DNA from: Fibrobacter sp. UWB16
GTDB taxonomy: Bacteria; Fibrobacterota; Fibrobacteria; Fibrobacterales; Fibrobacteraceae
Assembly: GCF_900215325.1 (NCBI RefSeq)
Contig: NZ_OCMS01000004.1
Span: forward strand, 1-64,000
Length of the DNA: 64,000 bases
Reading direction: 5' to 3'
Positions within the stretch are counted from its first letter, which is position 1, and every line of letters begins with the position of its first letter. Below are positions 44,881-54,155 of the stretch, piece by piece. Position numbers and translations under genes: made by a program. The notes under the pieces are model-generated. The model saw nothing but the letters and a program-made list of their open reading frames with translations, made no database searches and had not been told where the DNA came from.

Positions 44881-45879
44881 ATGCTTAATTTAATAAAGGC
44901 TGTTAGCCGCTTTTTATCGACATACACATCGCTTTTCGTCATCGCATGTGCAGTCATCGCATTTTTCATCCCCACGCTTTTTGGCTGGGTTCACGGCAAC
45001 ACAAGCTCGATTATTCTCGGCATCATCATGCTCAGCATGGGCCTCACCATTACCATGGACGATGTTCGCAACTTGATGAAACGCCCGGCCGACATTTTCC
45101 TCGGCGCCGTCGCGCAATACACCATCATGCCGCTCGTTGCATTCACGCTCACGAAGCTCTTTGGACTTGACCCGTATTTGGCCATCGGCATCATTCTCGT
45201 CGGTTGCTGCCCAGGCGGCGTTTCAAGCAATGTCATGAGCTTTTTGGCTAAAGGCGACGTGACATACTCCGTAAGCATGACCATGGCAAGCACGCTTCTC
45301 GCTCCGCTCATGACTCCGCTTTTGGTCCTTTGGCTTGCTGACACGAGCATCGAGGTAAACGCTGTCGGCATGTTCCTCAATATCCTTTACGTAACGATTT
45401 TCCCGATTCTCATCGGCTTCACCTGTAACTACTTCTTCGGCAAGCGCGCAGGCTTCAAGGAATTTCAATCGAACATGCCCGCTGTAAGCGTCATTGGCCT
45501 CGCATTAATCGTCGGTGGCGTCATCGTGACCGTGCGTCCGCAGCTTTTCGCAAACGGCATGGGACTCATCGCGCTCATTCTCGCGGTGGTATTCTTGCAT
45601 AACGGTCTCGGTTACGTGCTCGGCTACAGTGTCGGTCGTTTGTTCAAATTCAACACTGCCAAGAAGCGCACCATCTCCATTGAAGTCGGCGTGCAGAACG
45701 CAGGCATGGCAACAGTCCTCGCCGGCGCATTCTTCGCCAACCCGGAGAATCTCGCCCTCCACCCGGAAGCCGCCCTCTGCGTTGTGCCATGCGCTATCAG
45801 CTGCGCCTACCATTCCATCAGTGGCACAATCCTCGCCGGCATCTACGCCCACATGGACAAGAAGAAAGCCCAAACTTAA
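44881..45879 (+). CDS. BASS-family sodium symporter
   Basis: 332 residues, about ten hydrophobic segments; LSMGLTITMDDVRNLMKRPADI, GCCPGGVSSNVMSFLAKGD and EVGVQNAGMATVLA match the bile acid:sodium symporter family. In bacteria these carry 2-keto acids, pantoate or similar organic anions. Start at ATG 44881 after AAGGATATAAC. Substrate unknown. Confidence 0.85.
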   Translation: MLNLIKAVSRFLSTYTSLFVIACAVIAFFIPTLFGWVHGNTSSIILGIIMLSMGLTITMDDVRNLMKRPADIFLGAVAQYTIMPLVAFTLTKLFGLDPYLAIGIILVGCCPGGVSSNVMSFLAKGDVTYSVSMTMASTLLAPLMTPLLVLWLADTSIEVNAVGMFLNILYVTIFPILIGFTCNYFFGKRAGFKEFQSNMPAVSVIGLALIVGGVIVTVRPQLFANGMGLIALILAVVFLHNGLGYVLGYSVGRLFKFNTAKKRTISIEVGVQNAGMATVLAGAFFANPENLALHPEAALCVVPCAISCAYHSISGTILAGIYAHMDKKKAQT

Positions 45880-45894
45880 TAAATAATCATTTGA

Positions 45895-45925
45895 AAAGGG
45901 CGGCCCTTTCGAGCCGCCCTTTGTT
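45895..45925. terminator. Terminator between convergent genes
   Basis: AAAGGGCGGC / GCCGCCCTTT, loop cctttcga, usable in both directions. Confidence 0.8.
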
Positions 45926-46004
45926 ATGACCAGGAAAACCAAAATAACTGTTATCGCGCCGCGCGCATCTTGACTTACATTCAATCGCGCATCTCGCCAA
46001 CGCT

Positions 46005-47669
46005 TTAAGAGATTAGCAGTATCGCGAGCACTTGCCCACTCAAGATTCTCAGTAACATCGTAAGCGGGTAAACAGATGCGTAACCAACGTTCGTTGCTTC
46101 GGAATTGCTGAGTCCGTTTGCGAACGCAAGAGCCGGAGGGTCTGTCGTTGCACCTGCAAGCACACCGCAAAGCGAGAGGTAATTGACCTTGAACACCGCC
46201 TTGCCAACAATCGCTACAATCATCAGCGGGAAGAACGTGATAATTGCCGAGAGCGCCATGTAGTAGAATCCGTCGCCGTTCAAAAGCACATCGAAGAACT
46301 TGATACCGGCATTGAGGCCCACGCAGCTGAGGAATATCGTAATGCCGAGTTCACGCAGCATGAGGTTTGCGCTGTTCGCCATGAAGAAGTTGAGCGGGCC
46401 AATCTTACGTTTACGGCTTAGGATAATCGCGACAATCAGCGGACCGCCAGCAAGGCCGAGCTTGAGTGGGGTCGGCATGCCAGGAATCGCAAGCGGGATG
46501 CTTCCGACAATCACGCCAAGGAAAATGCCGAGGAATGCGGGGAGAATTTCCGGATGGTCAAGCGCCGTGAGCGAGTCACCCAGTTCCTTTGCTGCAGCGG
46601 CAATGCTTTCCGGCGTACCGACGACGAGCAACTTATCTGCAAATTTCACGCGGATATCGAGGCGACCGGTGAACTTGAATCCGCCACGCGTCACGCGGCT
46701 CACGGTCACACCAAAGCGGTCGTTGAGCGCAAGCTGCTGAATGCTCTTGCCAAGAATTTTCTTGTTCGTCACGAGAATCGTCTTGACCGCCAAATTTGAC
46801 TTCTGGAGCGTAATCGGGTTTTCTTGCTTTTCGCCAATAATCTTCTGCAAACTCTCAATCGCGTCCGGCATACCGACGACATGCACCAAGTCATGGAGCT
46901 CAAGCGTCATATCGCCCTTCGGCATGTTAATCACCTGATCGCGAGCATGGCGCGTCACCACAGCACCCGAAGAGATGAGCCCCGGAATGTCCTTGATCTT
47001 GCAGCCCACAAGATTTACGTTATCTACACGGAGCGTGCAAGAGACAATTTCCTTGGACTGTTCTGCAATTTCTTTCTGGTATTCTGCGGCAGCGACTTCC
47101 GGCTTTTGCCTAAAGAACAAGCGCACAAGAATCATCACAAGAATAATGCCAATCACGCCGAACGGGTAAGCCACCGCATAGCCAACGCCCGTGAGTGAAG
47201 CATCCACGCCAGCCGCCGTCAGAGCAGAATTCGCAGCACCGAGCGACGGGGTGTTCGTCACGGCACCGCAAAGCATACCAATCAGCACCGGCACGTTATC
47301 GTGCATGTTCGTCGTGAAGTAAATAAGAACGGTAGCAAGTACACCCAGGAGGACAATGCTCACCGCAAGAATGTTGAGCACCAGACCGTGTCGCTTTATG
47401 GAGTCAATAAAGCCCGGGCCTACTTGCATACCGATTGTATAGACAAAGAGAATGAGGCCAAATTCCTGCATAAAATGAAGAACGCTGGGCTCGATTCGCA
47501 TTCCGATATGACCGAGAAGGATTCCTACGAAAAGAGCGCCAGCTCCCCCAAGGCTCACGCCTTTCACCTTGACCTTGCCCAGCATGATGCCGATGGCAGC
47601 CGTCAAGGATAGCGCGAGTACTTGTTGCCCTACAGAGGGCTTTGCAAACAGGTCAATTAGCCAGTCCAT
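46005..47669 (-). CDS. YidE/YbjL (AspT-type) transporter with TrkA-C domains
   Basis: About 554 residues: two membrane halves of five to six segments (first IGIMLGKVKVKGVSLGGAGALFVGILLGHIG; second GLAGGPLIVAIILSRKRKIGP) separated by two RCK/TrkA-C domains (IVSCTLRVDN..., ...VKTILVTNKKILGKSI). This is the aspartate:alanine antiporter/YidE duplication family. Start at ATG 47669 with GAAGGTG upstream. Exchanged solute unknown. Confidence 0.85.
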   Translation of the reverse strand: MDWLIDLFAKPSVGQQVLALSLTAAIGIMLGKVKVKGVSLGGAGALFVGILLGHIGMRIEPSVLHFMQEFGLILFVYTIGMQVGPGFIDSIKRHGLVLNILAVSIVLLGVLATVLIYFTTNMHDNVPVLIGMLCGAVTNTPSLGAANSALTAAGVDASLTGVGYAVAYPFGVIGIILVMILVRLFFRQKPEVAAAEYQKEIAEQSKEIVSCTLRVDNVNLVGCKIKDIPGLISSGAVVTRHARDQVINMPKGDMTLELHDLVHVVGMPDAIESLQKIIGEKQENPITLQKSNLAVKTILVTNKKILGKSIQQLALNDRFGVTVSRVTRGGFKFTGRLDIRVKFADKLLVVGTPESIAAAAKELGDSLTALDHPEILPAFLGIFLGVIVGSIPLAIPGMPTPLKLGLAGGPLIVAIILSRKRKIGPLNFFMANSANLMLRELGITIFLSCVGLNAGIKFFDVLLNGDGFYYMALSAIITFFPLMIVAIVGKAVFKVNYLSLCGVLAGATTDPPALAFANGLSNSEATNVGYASVYPLTMLLRILSGQVLAILLIS

Positions 47670-47875
47670 TTTATACACCTTCTTTTTTTCGCACCCAAAT
47701 GTAGCATAGGAGATTAATAATGACTAATAGATTATTCATATTAGATTAATAACGAAAAATGATAGATAACGCATTTGCGCAATTTGCGCCCCTCCAGTTG
47801 CTAGTATTAATATAATTTTATCGCGCTACAAAAGGCAAACAAAAAGGTCTACCCCTTACAGATTCTCGGCAAAAA

Positions 47876-48970
47876 CTACTCCAGATACACTACTTCGCCC
47901 ATTTGCGGCATAAGCACAAGCTTTCCTGATTCCTGAGCGGCGCGTTTTGCGTTTTCGAGCGGTTCGAAATAAGAATGATAAGCCAAGCAGAACTTGGAAT
48001 GATGAACCGTCATGTATCGATTGGCATTCAAGTCCTGCATTTCTTTACTGAGCTGTTCAGGCAAGGCATGAATTTGGTTCCAATCTTCATTGTACTGACC
48101 GTTTTCGAGAATGGCGAGGTCGATATCTGCAAATTTTTCACCAATCTTCTTGAAATGCTTGCCGTAACCGCTATCACCACCAATCCAAACAGTGCGTTTC
48201 GGAGTATTGAACACAAACGAGGACCACAGCGACTTATTCGGCCTTATCCCACGCCCCGAAAAATGTCTAGCAGGTGTCAATGTCACCACAAACTTTGCAT
48301 CCTCAGCCGCTTCCAAGTCAACAGTTTCCCACCAATCAAGTTCCACGAGTTTTTCGACAGGGTAACCCCAGTATTCAAAATGTTCACCCACGCCAAGTCC
48401 CGTCACCACACGCTTTACGCGCGGTTCGAGTTCCTTCACGGCCTGATAATCCAGATGATCCCAGTGGTCGTGCGAAATCACCAGGTAATCGATATCCGGC
48501 ATGTCGACAGGCTTGTAAACGTCTGTTCCCTTGAACATCTTGTTCACAAAGCTTACTGGCGAGCCCTGATAAAACACGGGATCCACAAGGATCTTTTTCC
48601 CGGACAAGTTCATCAGATACGAAGAATGTCCGAACCAGACAATCCAATCACGGTCCTGCGGTAGCGATTTTAAGTCCGTCTTGACAACCGTCAGCGCTGT
48701 ATCGGGAACGGTTTGCGACCTTTTGCCGAATAAAAACTCAAACGTCGTTTCAAACAAGTTCTTATCGCCCGTCATCGTGACTGTATTTTCGTCATTCACG
48801 AACTTCTGGCCATCGTAATGCAGCGACCGCTTAATGCGTTCAAGGCGTTTACCTTGCGGAATACGCCCAAATTTTGCCTGGTTCAGGAACAGCACGCCAA
48901 CGGTTCCCAGAATAAAAAGGGTCGAAAGTGCGATAATCATAATTTTCTTTTTCTTCGTTAATTTTTTCAC
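47876..48970 (-). CDS. Metallo-beta-lactamase-fold lipid/lactone hydrolase
   Basis: 364 residues, N-terminal membrane anchor (IMIIALSTLFILGTVGVLFL). Metal ligands HDHWDH, then TPARHFSGRG and GGDSGYGKHF, then HHSKFCLAYH: the UlaG/NAPE-phospholipase D-like group. Starts with GTG two bases after the stop of a MerR relic, so both were probably once one operon. Substrate not known; anchored to the periplasmic side. Confidence 0.8.
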   Translation of the reverse strand: MKKLTKKKKIMIIALSTLFILGTVGVLFLNQAKFGRIPQGKRLERIKRSLHYDGQKFVNDENTVTMTGDKNLFETTFEFLFGKRSQTVPDTALTVVKTDLKSLPQDRDWIVWFGHSSYLMNLSGKKILVDPVFYQGSPVSFVNKMFKGTDVYKPVDMPDIDYLVISHDHWDHLDYQAVKELEPRVKRVVTGLGVGEHFEYWGYPVEKLVELDWWETVDLEAAEDAKFVVTLTPARHFSGRGIRPNKSLWSSFVFNTPKRTVWIGGDSGYGKHFKKIGEKFADIDLAILENGQYNEDWNQIHALPEQLSKEMQDLNANRYMTVHHSKFCLAYHSYFEPLENAKRAAQESGKLVLMPQMGEVVYLE

Positions 48971-48972
48971 GT

Positions 48973-49161
48973 CTAGCCTGTTACCTTGTCAAAATCGTCC
49001 GGTGATTCGAACAGTTTTTTCTTGATTTGAAGCCCCGAATCCTTGAGGCATTCAATCATCGTCAACCATTGCAAATCCATATCGGAATAGGCTCGCATTC
49101 CGGATTTATTCTTTTGCACAATCGTTCTGCGCGGTATTGCCCATAGCCATTCATCCTTGGT
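48973..49161 (-). pseudogene. MerR-family regulator relic
   Basis: An open frame without a start codon reads TKDEWLWAIPRRTIVQKNKS then GMRAYSDMDLQWLTMIECLK and DSGLQIKKKLFESP before TAG. The middle part is the MerR wing (G-x-R-x-Y/F-x-x-x-D-L-x-W-L-x-x-I-x-C-L-x-x-S/T-G). The HTH start and most of the C-terminal domain are missing. A typical MerR operator with 19-bp spacer lies just upstream (49178-49208). Confidence 0.65.
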
Positions 49162-49177
49162 TTAGATGTTCTCTAAA

Positions 49178-49208
49178 AATATAACATCTAGAGTTAGCTC
49201 TAGGTCAA
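49178..49208 (-). promoter_or_regulatory. MerR-type promoter/operator
   Basis: Minus strand: TTGACC, 19-bp spacer holding the dyad CTAGAGcTAaCTCTAG, TATATT. A 19-bp spacer with central palindrome is the hallmark of MerR-controlled promoters. Confidence 0.65.
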
Positions 49209-49315
49209 GGTATTTTTTGAAAAAATTTGCGCTTAGAAAAATTTTCTCTTGCCGTCCACACATTTTCGTTCATTACTATATTATACTGCAACAAGTTTTT
49301 TTCGGGCGGGTAGAC

Positions 49316-49864
49316 ATGCCAGAAGAGATGATTGACATTTTGAACAGCGACGGCACTCCAGCGGGGTATTCCCGCGGAAGGACAGAGGTCCATGCGAAAG
49401 GCCTTTGGCACCGCACCGTACACATTTGGGCATTCGATAAGAACGGTCGAATCGTTTTCCAGCAGAGGAGCCACCTCAAGGAGAACAACCCGAACTTGCT
49501 CGACACCAGTTGCGCAGGGCACATCACCGCAGGCGACAACAGCCGAAACGCAGCCATCCGCGAGCTCAGCGAAGAAATGGGCGTCCACAAGCGCCCCGAA
49601 GACCTGGAATACCTTTTCGAAGCGACTCACGAGAACGTTTTGAACAACAAAACGTATTTCGATAACGAATACTATGACACGTACAAAATAACGCTATCCG
49701 ACGACGAAGCCGCGCATCTCGTCCCGCAGCCGGGAGAGGTCGACGAATTCATCTGGATGACCCCAGCCGAATTTTTGGAAGAACTAGCGAAGCTGCCCGA
49801 AAAATTCGTAAGCCATCCCAAGGATTACGATTGGATCCGTTCCCTGCTGGATAAACAAAAATAA
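49316..49864 (+). CDS. Nudix hydrolase
   Basis: 182 residues. Nudix box GHITAGDNSRNAAIRELSEE then MGV, i.e. G-x5-(E replaced by D)-x7-REL-x-EE-x-G-V. The N-terminal part (EEMIDILNSDGTPAGYSRGR...GLWHRTVHIWAFD) is like the IDI-type/YfcD Nudix group. Hydrolyses nucleoside diphosphate-linked compounds; exact substrate unknown. Start at ATG 49316; earlier in-frame codons lie in the AT-rich promoter region. Confidence 0.85.
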   Translation: MPEEMIDILNSDGTPAGYSRGRTEVHAKGLWHRTVHIWAFDKNGRIVFQQRSHLKENNPNLLDTSCAGHITAGDNSRNAAIRELSEEMGVHKRPEDLEYLFEATHENVLNNKTYFDNEYYDTYKITLSDDEAAHLVPQPGEVDEFIWMTPAEFLEELAKLPEKFVSHPKDYDWIRSLLDKQK

Positions 49865-49952
49865 GCATTAAGTAGGGAAAACCAGTCCACAATTTTTATA
49901 GCTTTATAAAATTGGGATTGCATTAACAAATTCGTCTACGAGGGATGACGCC

Positions 49953-50819
49953 ATGAAGTACAAAAACACAGCCATTGTTGTCGAGGGCGGCGGTTTACGC
50001 GGGTCGTATGCCGGCGGAGTTCTTGACGTGCTCGCCGACAAAGAAATCAAGTTTGGCGGGGCCTGTGGCACATCGGCAGGCGCCACGCACCTGTGCAGTT
50101 TTCTCTCAGGACAAATCGGGCGCAACTTCCGCGTCGATACCGTGCACTCCAAGAGCCCGCGCTACATGAGCTTCAGGAACCTGCTTTTTACAGGCGACTA
50201 CTTTGCTTTTGACTATTGCTACAAGCAAATTCCGTACAAAATCGACCCGTTTGAATTTGACAAGTTTGCAGCCCAGTGCCAAGAGACCGAATTCCGCGTC
50301 TGCATGACAGACGTTGAAACCGGCCTTGCCGAATATCCGCGCATTTTGGACTACCGTAACGAAGACGACATGAACCGCATCCGCGCTTCGGCCAGCCTCC
50401 CGATTTTAAGCAAAATCGTCAAGATCCACGGGAAAAAGTTCCTGGATGGCGGCGTTGCCGACAGCATCCCGTTCGAGCCTATGTTCAAAAGCGGTTTTGA
50501 ACGCGCGGTCGTAATCCTCACACGTCCGCTCGGTTACCGCAAAAAGATCAACAAGGCTCTCCCGCTGGTGAAACTGGCCTTCCGTCATTACCCGAAATTC
50601 GTCGAAGCGGTCGCCACACGCCATATCCGCTACAACCAGGCGCTCGACAAGCTCGCAAAACTCGAATCTGAGGGCAAAGTCTTCATCTACCGCCCAAGCC
50701 GTCTCATCAAAATTTCGGACATCGAGAGCAACAAGAAGAAAATTGCGGAACTTTACGAGCTCGGCAAGGAAGACGCGCACAACAAAATGCCGGAATTGCT
50801 GAAATTTTTAGAGGGATAG
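49953..50819 (+). CDS. Patatin-like phospholipase
   Basis: 288 residues. Oxyanion motif EGGGLRG (11-17), nucleophile Ser41 in GTSAGATH, catalytic Asp in FLDGGVADSIPF. Bacterial YjjU/RssA-like group; lipid acyl hydrolase, likely cytoplasmic or membrane-associated. SD is a weak AGGGATGA. Confidence 0.87.
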   Translation: MKYKNTAIVVEGGGLRGSYAGGVLDVLADKEIKFGGACGTSAGATHLCSFLSGQIGRNFRVDTVHSKSPRYMSFRNLLFTGDYFAFDYCYKQIPYKIDPFEFDKFAAQCQETEFRVCMTDVETGLAEYPRILDYRNEDDMNRIRASASLPILSKIVKIHGKKFLDGGVADSIPFEPMFKSGFERAVVILTRPLGYRKKINKALPLVKLAFRHYPKFVEAVATRHIRYNQALDKLAKLESEGKVFIYRPSRLIKISDIESNKKKIAELYELGKEDAHNKMPELLKFLEG

Positions 50820-50821
50820 TC

Positions 50822-50852
50822 ACTGGATCCCTCGACTTCGCTCGGGATGACA
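50822..50852. repeat. Dispersed palindrome, variant
   Basis: GGATCCCTCGACTTCGCTCG followed by GGATGACAC; shares the GATGAC end of the family but with a different arm. Confidence 0.5.
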
Positions 50853-50981
50853 CTTCTGAAAAGCCCGTTTTTTCGCGAAAAAACGGCAATTTACAACGCT
50901 CGTTGAAAATTTTACAACGCGAAGCCCATTTTCTCAACACGTTTTCGCAACACGGCCCTATAATAATATAGATTATAGGGT

Positions 50982-51848
50982 ATGCCTGAAGTATTAGACT
51001 ACCTGGAATACCGCGAGTACCTCAAGGACTGGTTTGTCGAGACCAAAAAAGACAACCCGTTCACCTCGTACCGCTATCTCGGCCAGAAAACCGGCGTGGA
51101 CCCGGCCTGGCTTGTTCGAGTTTTCCAAAAAGAAGGCCATCTGAACGAGAGCACCCTGCCCGTGTTCATCAGGATTTGCGGCCTAGACGATCGAAGGGCA
51201 GAATATTTCAAGACCCTTTACAGGTTCAACAAGACCAAAGCAAAGCAGACGCTCTCCGAGCTTTACTACAAGCTCCTGGAACTCCGTTCCCTTGAAACGC
51301 GCGTGCTTTCGGAACCGGAACTCGCCTACTTTGGCAGCTGGGCATGTGCAGCTCTCCGCGCCCTCATCGGCATCACGAAGGACACCAGCGATATTGCTAG
51401 CCTCGGCAAGCATTTGAACCCGCCCATTTCGCAGGATGACGCCCGCAACGCGCTCGGCATCTTGAAGCAGCTTGGGCTCGTCGTCCCGGACGGTACCGGC
51501 GGCTGGAACATCACCGACCAGATTATCAGTACTGGCGGCGAAGTCAAGAGTTCTGCAGTCCGCAGTTTCCACAGACACACAATGGAACTTGCGCAGGAAT
51601 CGCTCGACCGTCACAAGCCCGAAGAACGCGACATTTCGAGCGTGGTATTCACCGCTGATGAATCCGACCTGCCCGAAATCAAGCACAAGATTGAAGAATT
51701 CCGTCGTGGGCTTTTGCAATTTGCCCGCAAGAGCGAACGCGCCGACCGCGTTTACGCACTGAACATTGCCATGTACCCCCTCTCCGACAAGGTAGCCGAC
51801 CCGGCAACAGGCCCTACCTCGCCCGAAAACAAAGGAGGTGCAAAATGA
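50982..51848 (+). CDS. TIGR02147-family regulator-like protein
   Basis: 288 residues. LDYLEYREYLKDWFVETKKDNPFTSYRYLGQKTG, a helix-turn-helix-like N-terminus, and the middle LSEPELAYFGSWACAALRAL are characteristic of TIGR02147, a paralogous family prominent in Fibrobacter. Members are thought to regulate the lipoprotein gene that follows. Here the stop overlaps the lipoprotein ATG (ATGA), with AAAGGAGGTG inside its last codons. The DNA target is not known. Confidence 0.85.
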   Translation: MPEVLDYLEYREYLKDWFVETKKDNPFTSYRYLGQKTGVDPAWLVRVFQKEGHLNESTLPVFIRICGLDDRRAEYFKTLYRFNKTKAKQTLSELYYKLLELRSLETRVLSEPELAYFGSWACAALRALIGITKDTSDIASLGKHLNPPISQDDARNALGILKQLGLVVPDGTGGWNITDQIISTGGEVKSSAVRSFHRHTMELAQESLDRHKPEERDISSVVFTADESDLPEIKHKIEEFRRGLLQFARKSERADRVYALNIAMYPLSDKVADPATGPTSPENKGGAK

Positions 51849-53164
51849 TTTTCAAAAAGAAATTATATATTAAGGGTATGGACTTGAAGCAGAACAACAA
51901 CAGACGCTTGATTTCGCTGATTGCACCGCTTGCAATCGGGTTCTCGCTTTGCGCCTGCGGTGGTTCTGAAGTTGCAGGCGGCGGCCCGAGCGGTACAGAA
52001 GCCGGTAACGCCATCACTGCACAGATTCTTATCGCAAATGCACCTGCGGCAAACGCACGCGTCAAGCTCGTCGAGCACAACAGCCTCGACGGTCAAGGCT
52101 ATACGGCTACCGCAGACTCAAACGGCTTTGTTTCTATCGAAAACGTCGCCATTGGCAACTACACGATGGAAGCCTCCCTTGATGAATCCGCACTTGCGCT
52201 CCAGCTCCCTGTGGATGTCAAGGATACCGTAAGCGACGTTGCACTCGGCCAGCAGAACTTGCAGAAGTCAGTCTTTATCGGCGGTTCAATTGCCGACTTT
52301 ATTGGCAACACGGACGAAAGCATAAAGAACATGAACGGCTTTGTCAAGTTCCGCGGTCTCGACCATTCAGCAGCCATCACAAATGGCAAGTTTGAAATCT
52401 TCGGTCTCCCAGCAGGTCATCTAAACATGGTGATTATCCCGACAGAAACCGCCGACACGGTGAAGGTCTCTGTTGAAACTGATGCAGGCGATTCCGTCAC
52501 GACACTCAAGCCGCAGGATTCCATTCCTCCGACTCCGGTTTCGAAAAACGAAAGACTCCTCATCGACGACTTTGAAGATGGTGACAACTTCCATATTTAT
52601 GTACCGGAAAACATAATGGGTTACTCCGGCTATTACTGGCTGTTGCTCACGACGACACTTGCCAACACAATTCCATTTATCGCTGTTGACACCATTAACG
52701 TATATCCAGAAATTCCCCAGGATCTCAAGGGAAAACATCCATTCATTGCAGTCATCCAAGACGACAATGAAGGCGGCAAAGAAGTCAACGTCAAATTCGA
52801 TTTCCCAGAAACATCCATCGGAGAAACCGCGCCTTTTGCATTCATAAAGCTGTATTTCAAAGGCATGTACACGACTACCGATTTGAGCATGGTTGATTCT
52901 GTCGCGTTTGACGCTTGGGGTTCAGGAAATGCTGAAATCCAGATTTTGGACGAAGCCAACGGCGTGACATTAACGGCATACCCGATCACGCTTCCAAAAA
53001 GCAAGGCTAAGCTCCAGTACGCTTGGGCAGACCTTTTGCCAAACGAAGAAGACCGCAAAAAGGTCTCATCGTTCTCAATCGTGTTCCACGACGACGGAGA
53101 ACTCCACTTAGATAACTTTGAGCTCATCGGGCAAGACCTGCTGGACATCTGGAAGCAGGAATAA
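51845..53164 (+). CDS. Lipoprotein with carboxypeptidase-regulatory-like and carbohydrate-binding-like domains
   Basis: 439 residues. Lipobox SLCAC; after a GTEAGNAI motif (seen with TIGR02147 partners) comes a CarboxypepD_reg-like beta-sandwich (about 57-125, TAQILIANAPAANARVKLVE...), a linker with TPVSKNE, and from about 240 a jelly-roll-like domain beginning LLIDDFEDGDNFHIY that resembles galactose-binding/CBM folds. Probably cell-surface. Translationally coupled to the regulator gene upstream and to trmB (TAATG). Confidence 0.75.
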   Translation: MIFKKKLYIKGMDLKQNNNRRLISLIAPLAIGFSLCACGGSEVAGGGPSGTEAGNAITAQILIANAPAANARVKLVEHNSLDGQGYTATADSNGFVSIENVAIGNYTMEASLDESALALQLPVDVKDTVSDVALGQQNLQKSVFIGGSIADFIGNTDESIKNMNGFVKFRGLDHSAAITNGKFEIFGLPAGHLNMVIIPTETADTVKVSVETDAGDSVTTLKPQDSIPPTPVSKNERLLIDDFEDGDNFHIYVPENIMGYSGYYWLLLTTTLANTIPFIAVDTINVYPEIPQDLKGKHPFIAVIQDDNEGGKEVNVKFDFPETSIGETAPFAFIKLYFKGMYTTTDLSMVDSVAFDAWGSGNAEIQILDEANGVTLTAYPITLPKSKAKLQYAWADLLPNEEDRKKVSSFSIVFHDDGELHLDNFELIGQDLLDIWKQE

Positions 53165-54084
53165 TGCCGGGCGCAAATTCAGTTACATCGAATCAAGAGA
53201 CTCTGCACAAAGATCTTGAAAAAGTTGTCCGCAAATACGCGCGGACAACTTTTTTGCGTCCTATCGCAGACCACACGCGAAAAGCATTTGCACAAGTCGA
53301 AGAATTCGTACGGAAGTTCTACGAAACTGCTGAAAAAGGTGATCCCGGAACGGAGTCCGGGATGACAAATGAAAAGAAGAAAGGTGACCCCGTCCCGGCA
53401 CAAGGCCGGGATGACATGGTGTCCGGGGTGACAAATGCAATACGCGATGGCGCCCCCGGTGCAAATGCGGAGACTGCGCCGGTCGCCGTAATTCTAGATT
53501 CCGGTTGCGGAACAGGCGAAAGTACAATCCACATCGCTCGCCGCTTTCCGGGCATTCCCGTCATCGGGATAGACAAGTCCTGCGCCCGCCTAAACAAAGC
53601 CGGCAACCCATCGCAAACGGCGGGCGAAGACGTTCCCGCAAATGCATTCTGGATTCGCGCCGAGCTTCTGGACTTTTGGCGACTCGCATTAGAACACGTG
53701 AAATCGGGCAAGTGGACCATTCCGTACCATGCTGTGTATTACCCGAACCCGTGGCCAAAGCAGAGCGAGGCCACGAGACGTTTCCACATGCACCCGATTT
53801 TCCCGACGCTCCTTGCGCTCGGTGAGACGATTGAACTTCGCACGAACTGGGAAATCTACGCCCGGGAATTTGCCGAAGCTGCGAGAATTGTCTACGACGA
53901 AGCCGCTAAAGGAGATTCCGCCCCGGAACAAGTCCGGGGTGACAAGGAGGCCGGAATAACAGATGCAGCGGGAATGACAATTAAGTGCGAAAGTTTTGAT
54001 CCCGAGAAACCGGAAACAGCATTCGAGCGTAAATACAAAGAAGCCCGCCAAAAACTATGGCGGGTAACGGTATCGCACTTCTAA
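53164..54084 (+). CDS. trmB: tRNA (guanine-N7) methyltransferase with palindromic insertions
   Basis: 306 residues against about 210-240 for usual TrmB. SAM motif ILDSGCGTGEST (109-120), the TrmB signature YYPNPWPKQSEATRRFHMHP and C-terminal TAFERKYKE are intact. Two extra segments, residues about 57-104 and 246-270, are encoded by in-frame copies of the GTCAT/CCCGG palindromes, giving peptides such as KGDPGTESGMT, GDPVPAQGRDD and KGDSAPEQVRGD. They lie between core elements, likely on the surface, so function may be kept. Methylates G46 of tRNAs. Confidence 0.85.
   Translation: MPGANSVTSNQETLHKDLEKVVRKYARTTFLRPIADHTRKAFAQVEEFVRKFYETAEKGDPGTESGMTNEKKKGDPVPAQGRDDMVSGVTNAIRDGAPGANAETAPVAVILDSGCGTGESTIHIARRFPGIPVIGIDKSCARLNKAGNPSQTAGEDVPANAFWIRAELLDFWRLALEHVKSGKWTIPYHAVYYPNPWPKQSEATRRFHMHPIFPTLLALGETIELRTNWEIYAREFAEAARIVYDEAAKGDSAPEQVRGDKEAGITDAAGMTIKCESFDPEKPETAFERKYKEARQKLWRVTVSHF
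53338..53432. repeat. Palindromic elements inside trmB (N-terminal block)
   Basis: GGTGATCCCGGAACGGAGTC then CGGGATGAC, followed by GGTGACCCCGTCCCGGCACA then AGGCCGGGATGAC and GTCCGGGGTGAC; at least two units, in frame, no stop codon. Confidence 0.8.
53919..53943. repeat. Palindromic element inside trmB (C-terminal block)
   Basis: CGCCCCGGAACAAGTCCGGG then GTGAC, in frame; further degenerate units follow to about 53980. Confidence 0.75.
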
Positions 54085-54098
54085 ATTGCGAGAAAGGC

Positions 54099-54124
54099 GA
54101 TGCCGGAACGGAGTCCGGCATGAC
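54099..54124. repeat. Dispersed palindrome after trmB
   Basis: GATGCCGGAACGGAGTCCGG then CATGAC, 14 bp after the trmB stop. Confidence 0.7.
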
Positions 54125-54155
54125 AGCGCGACAGCTTCCGGCTTCCTACTTCCTA

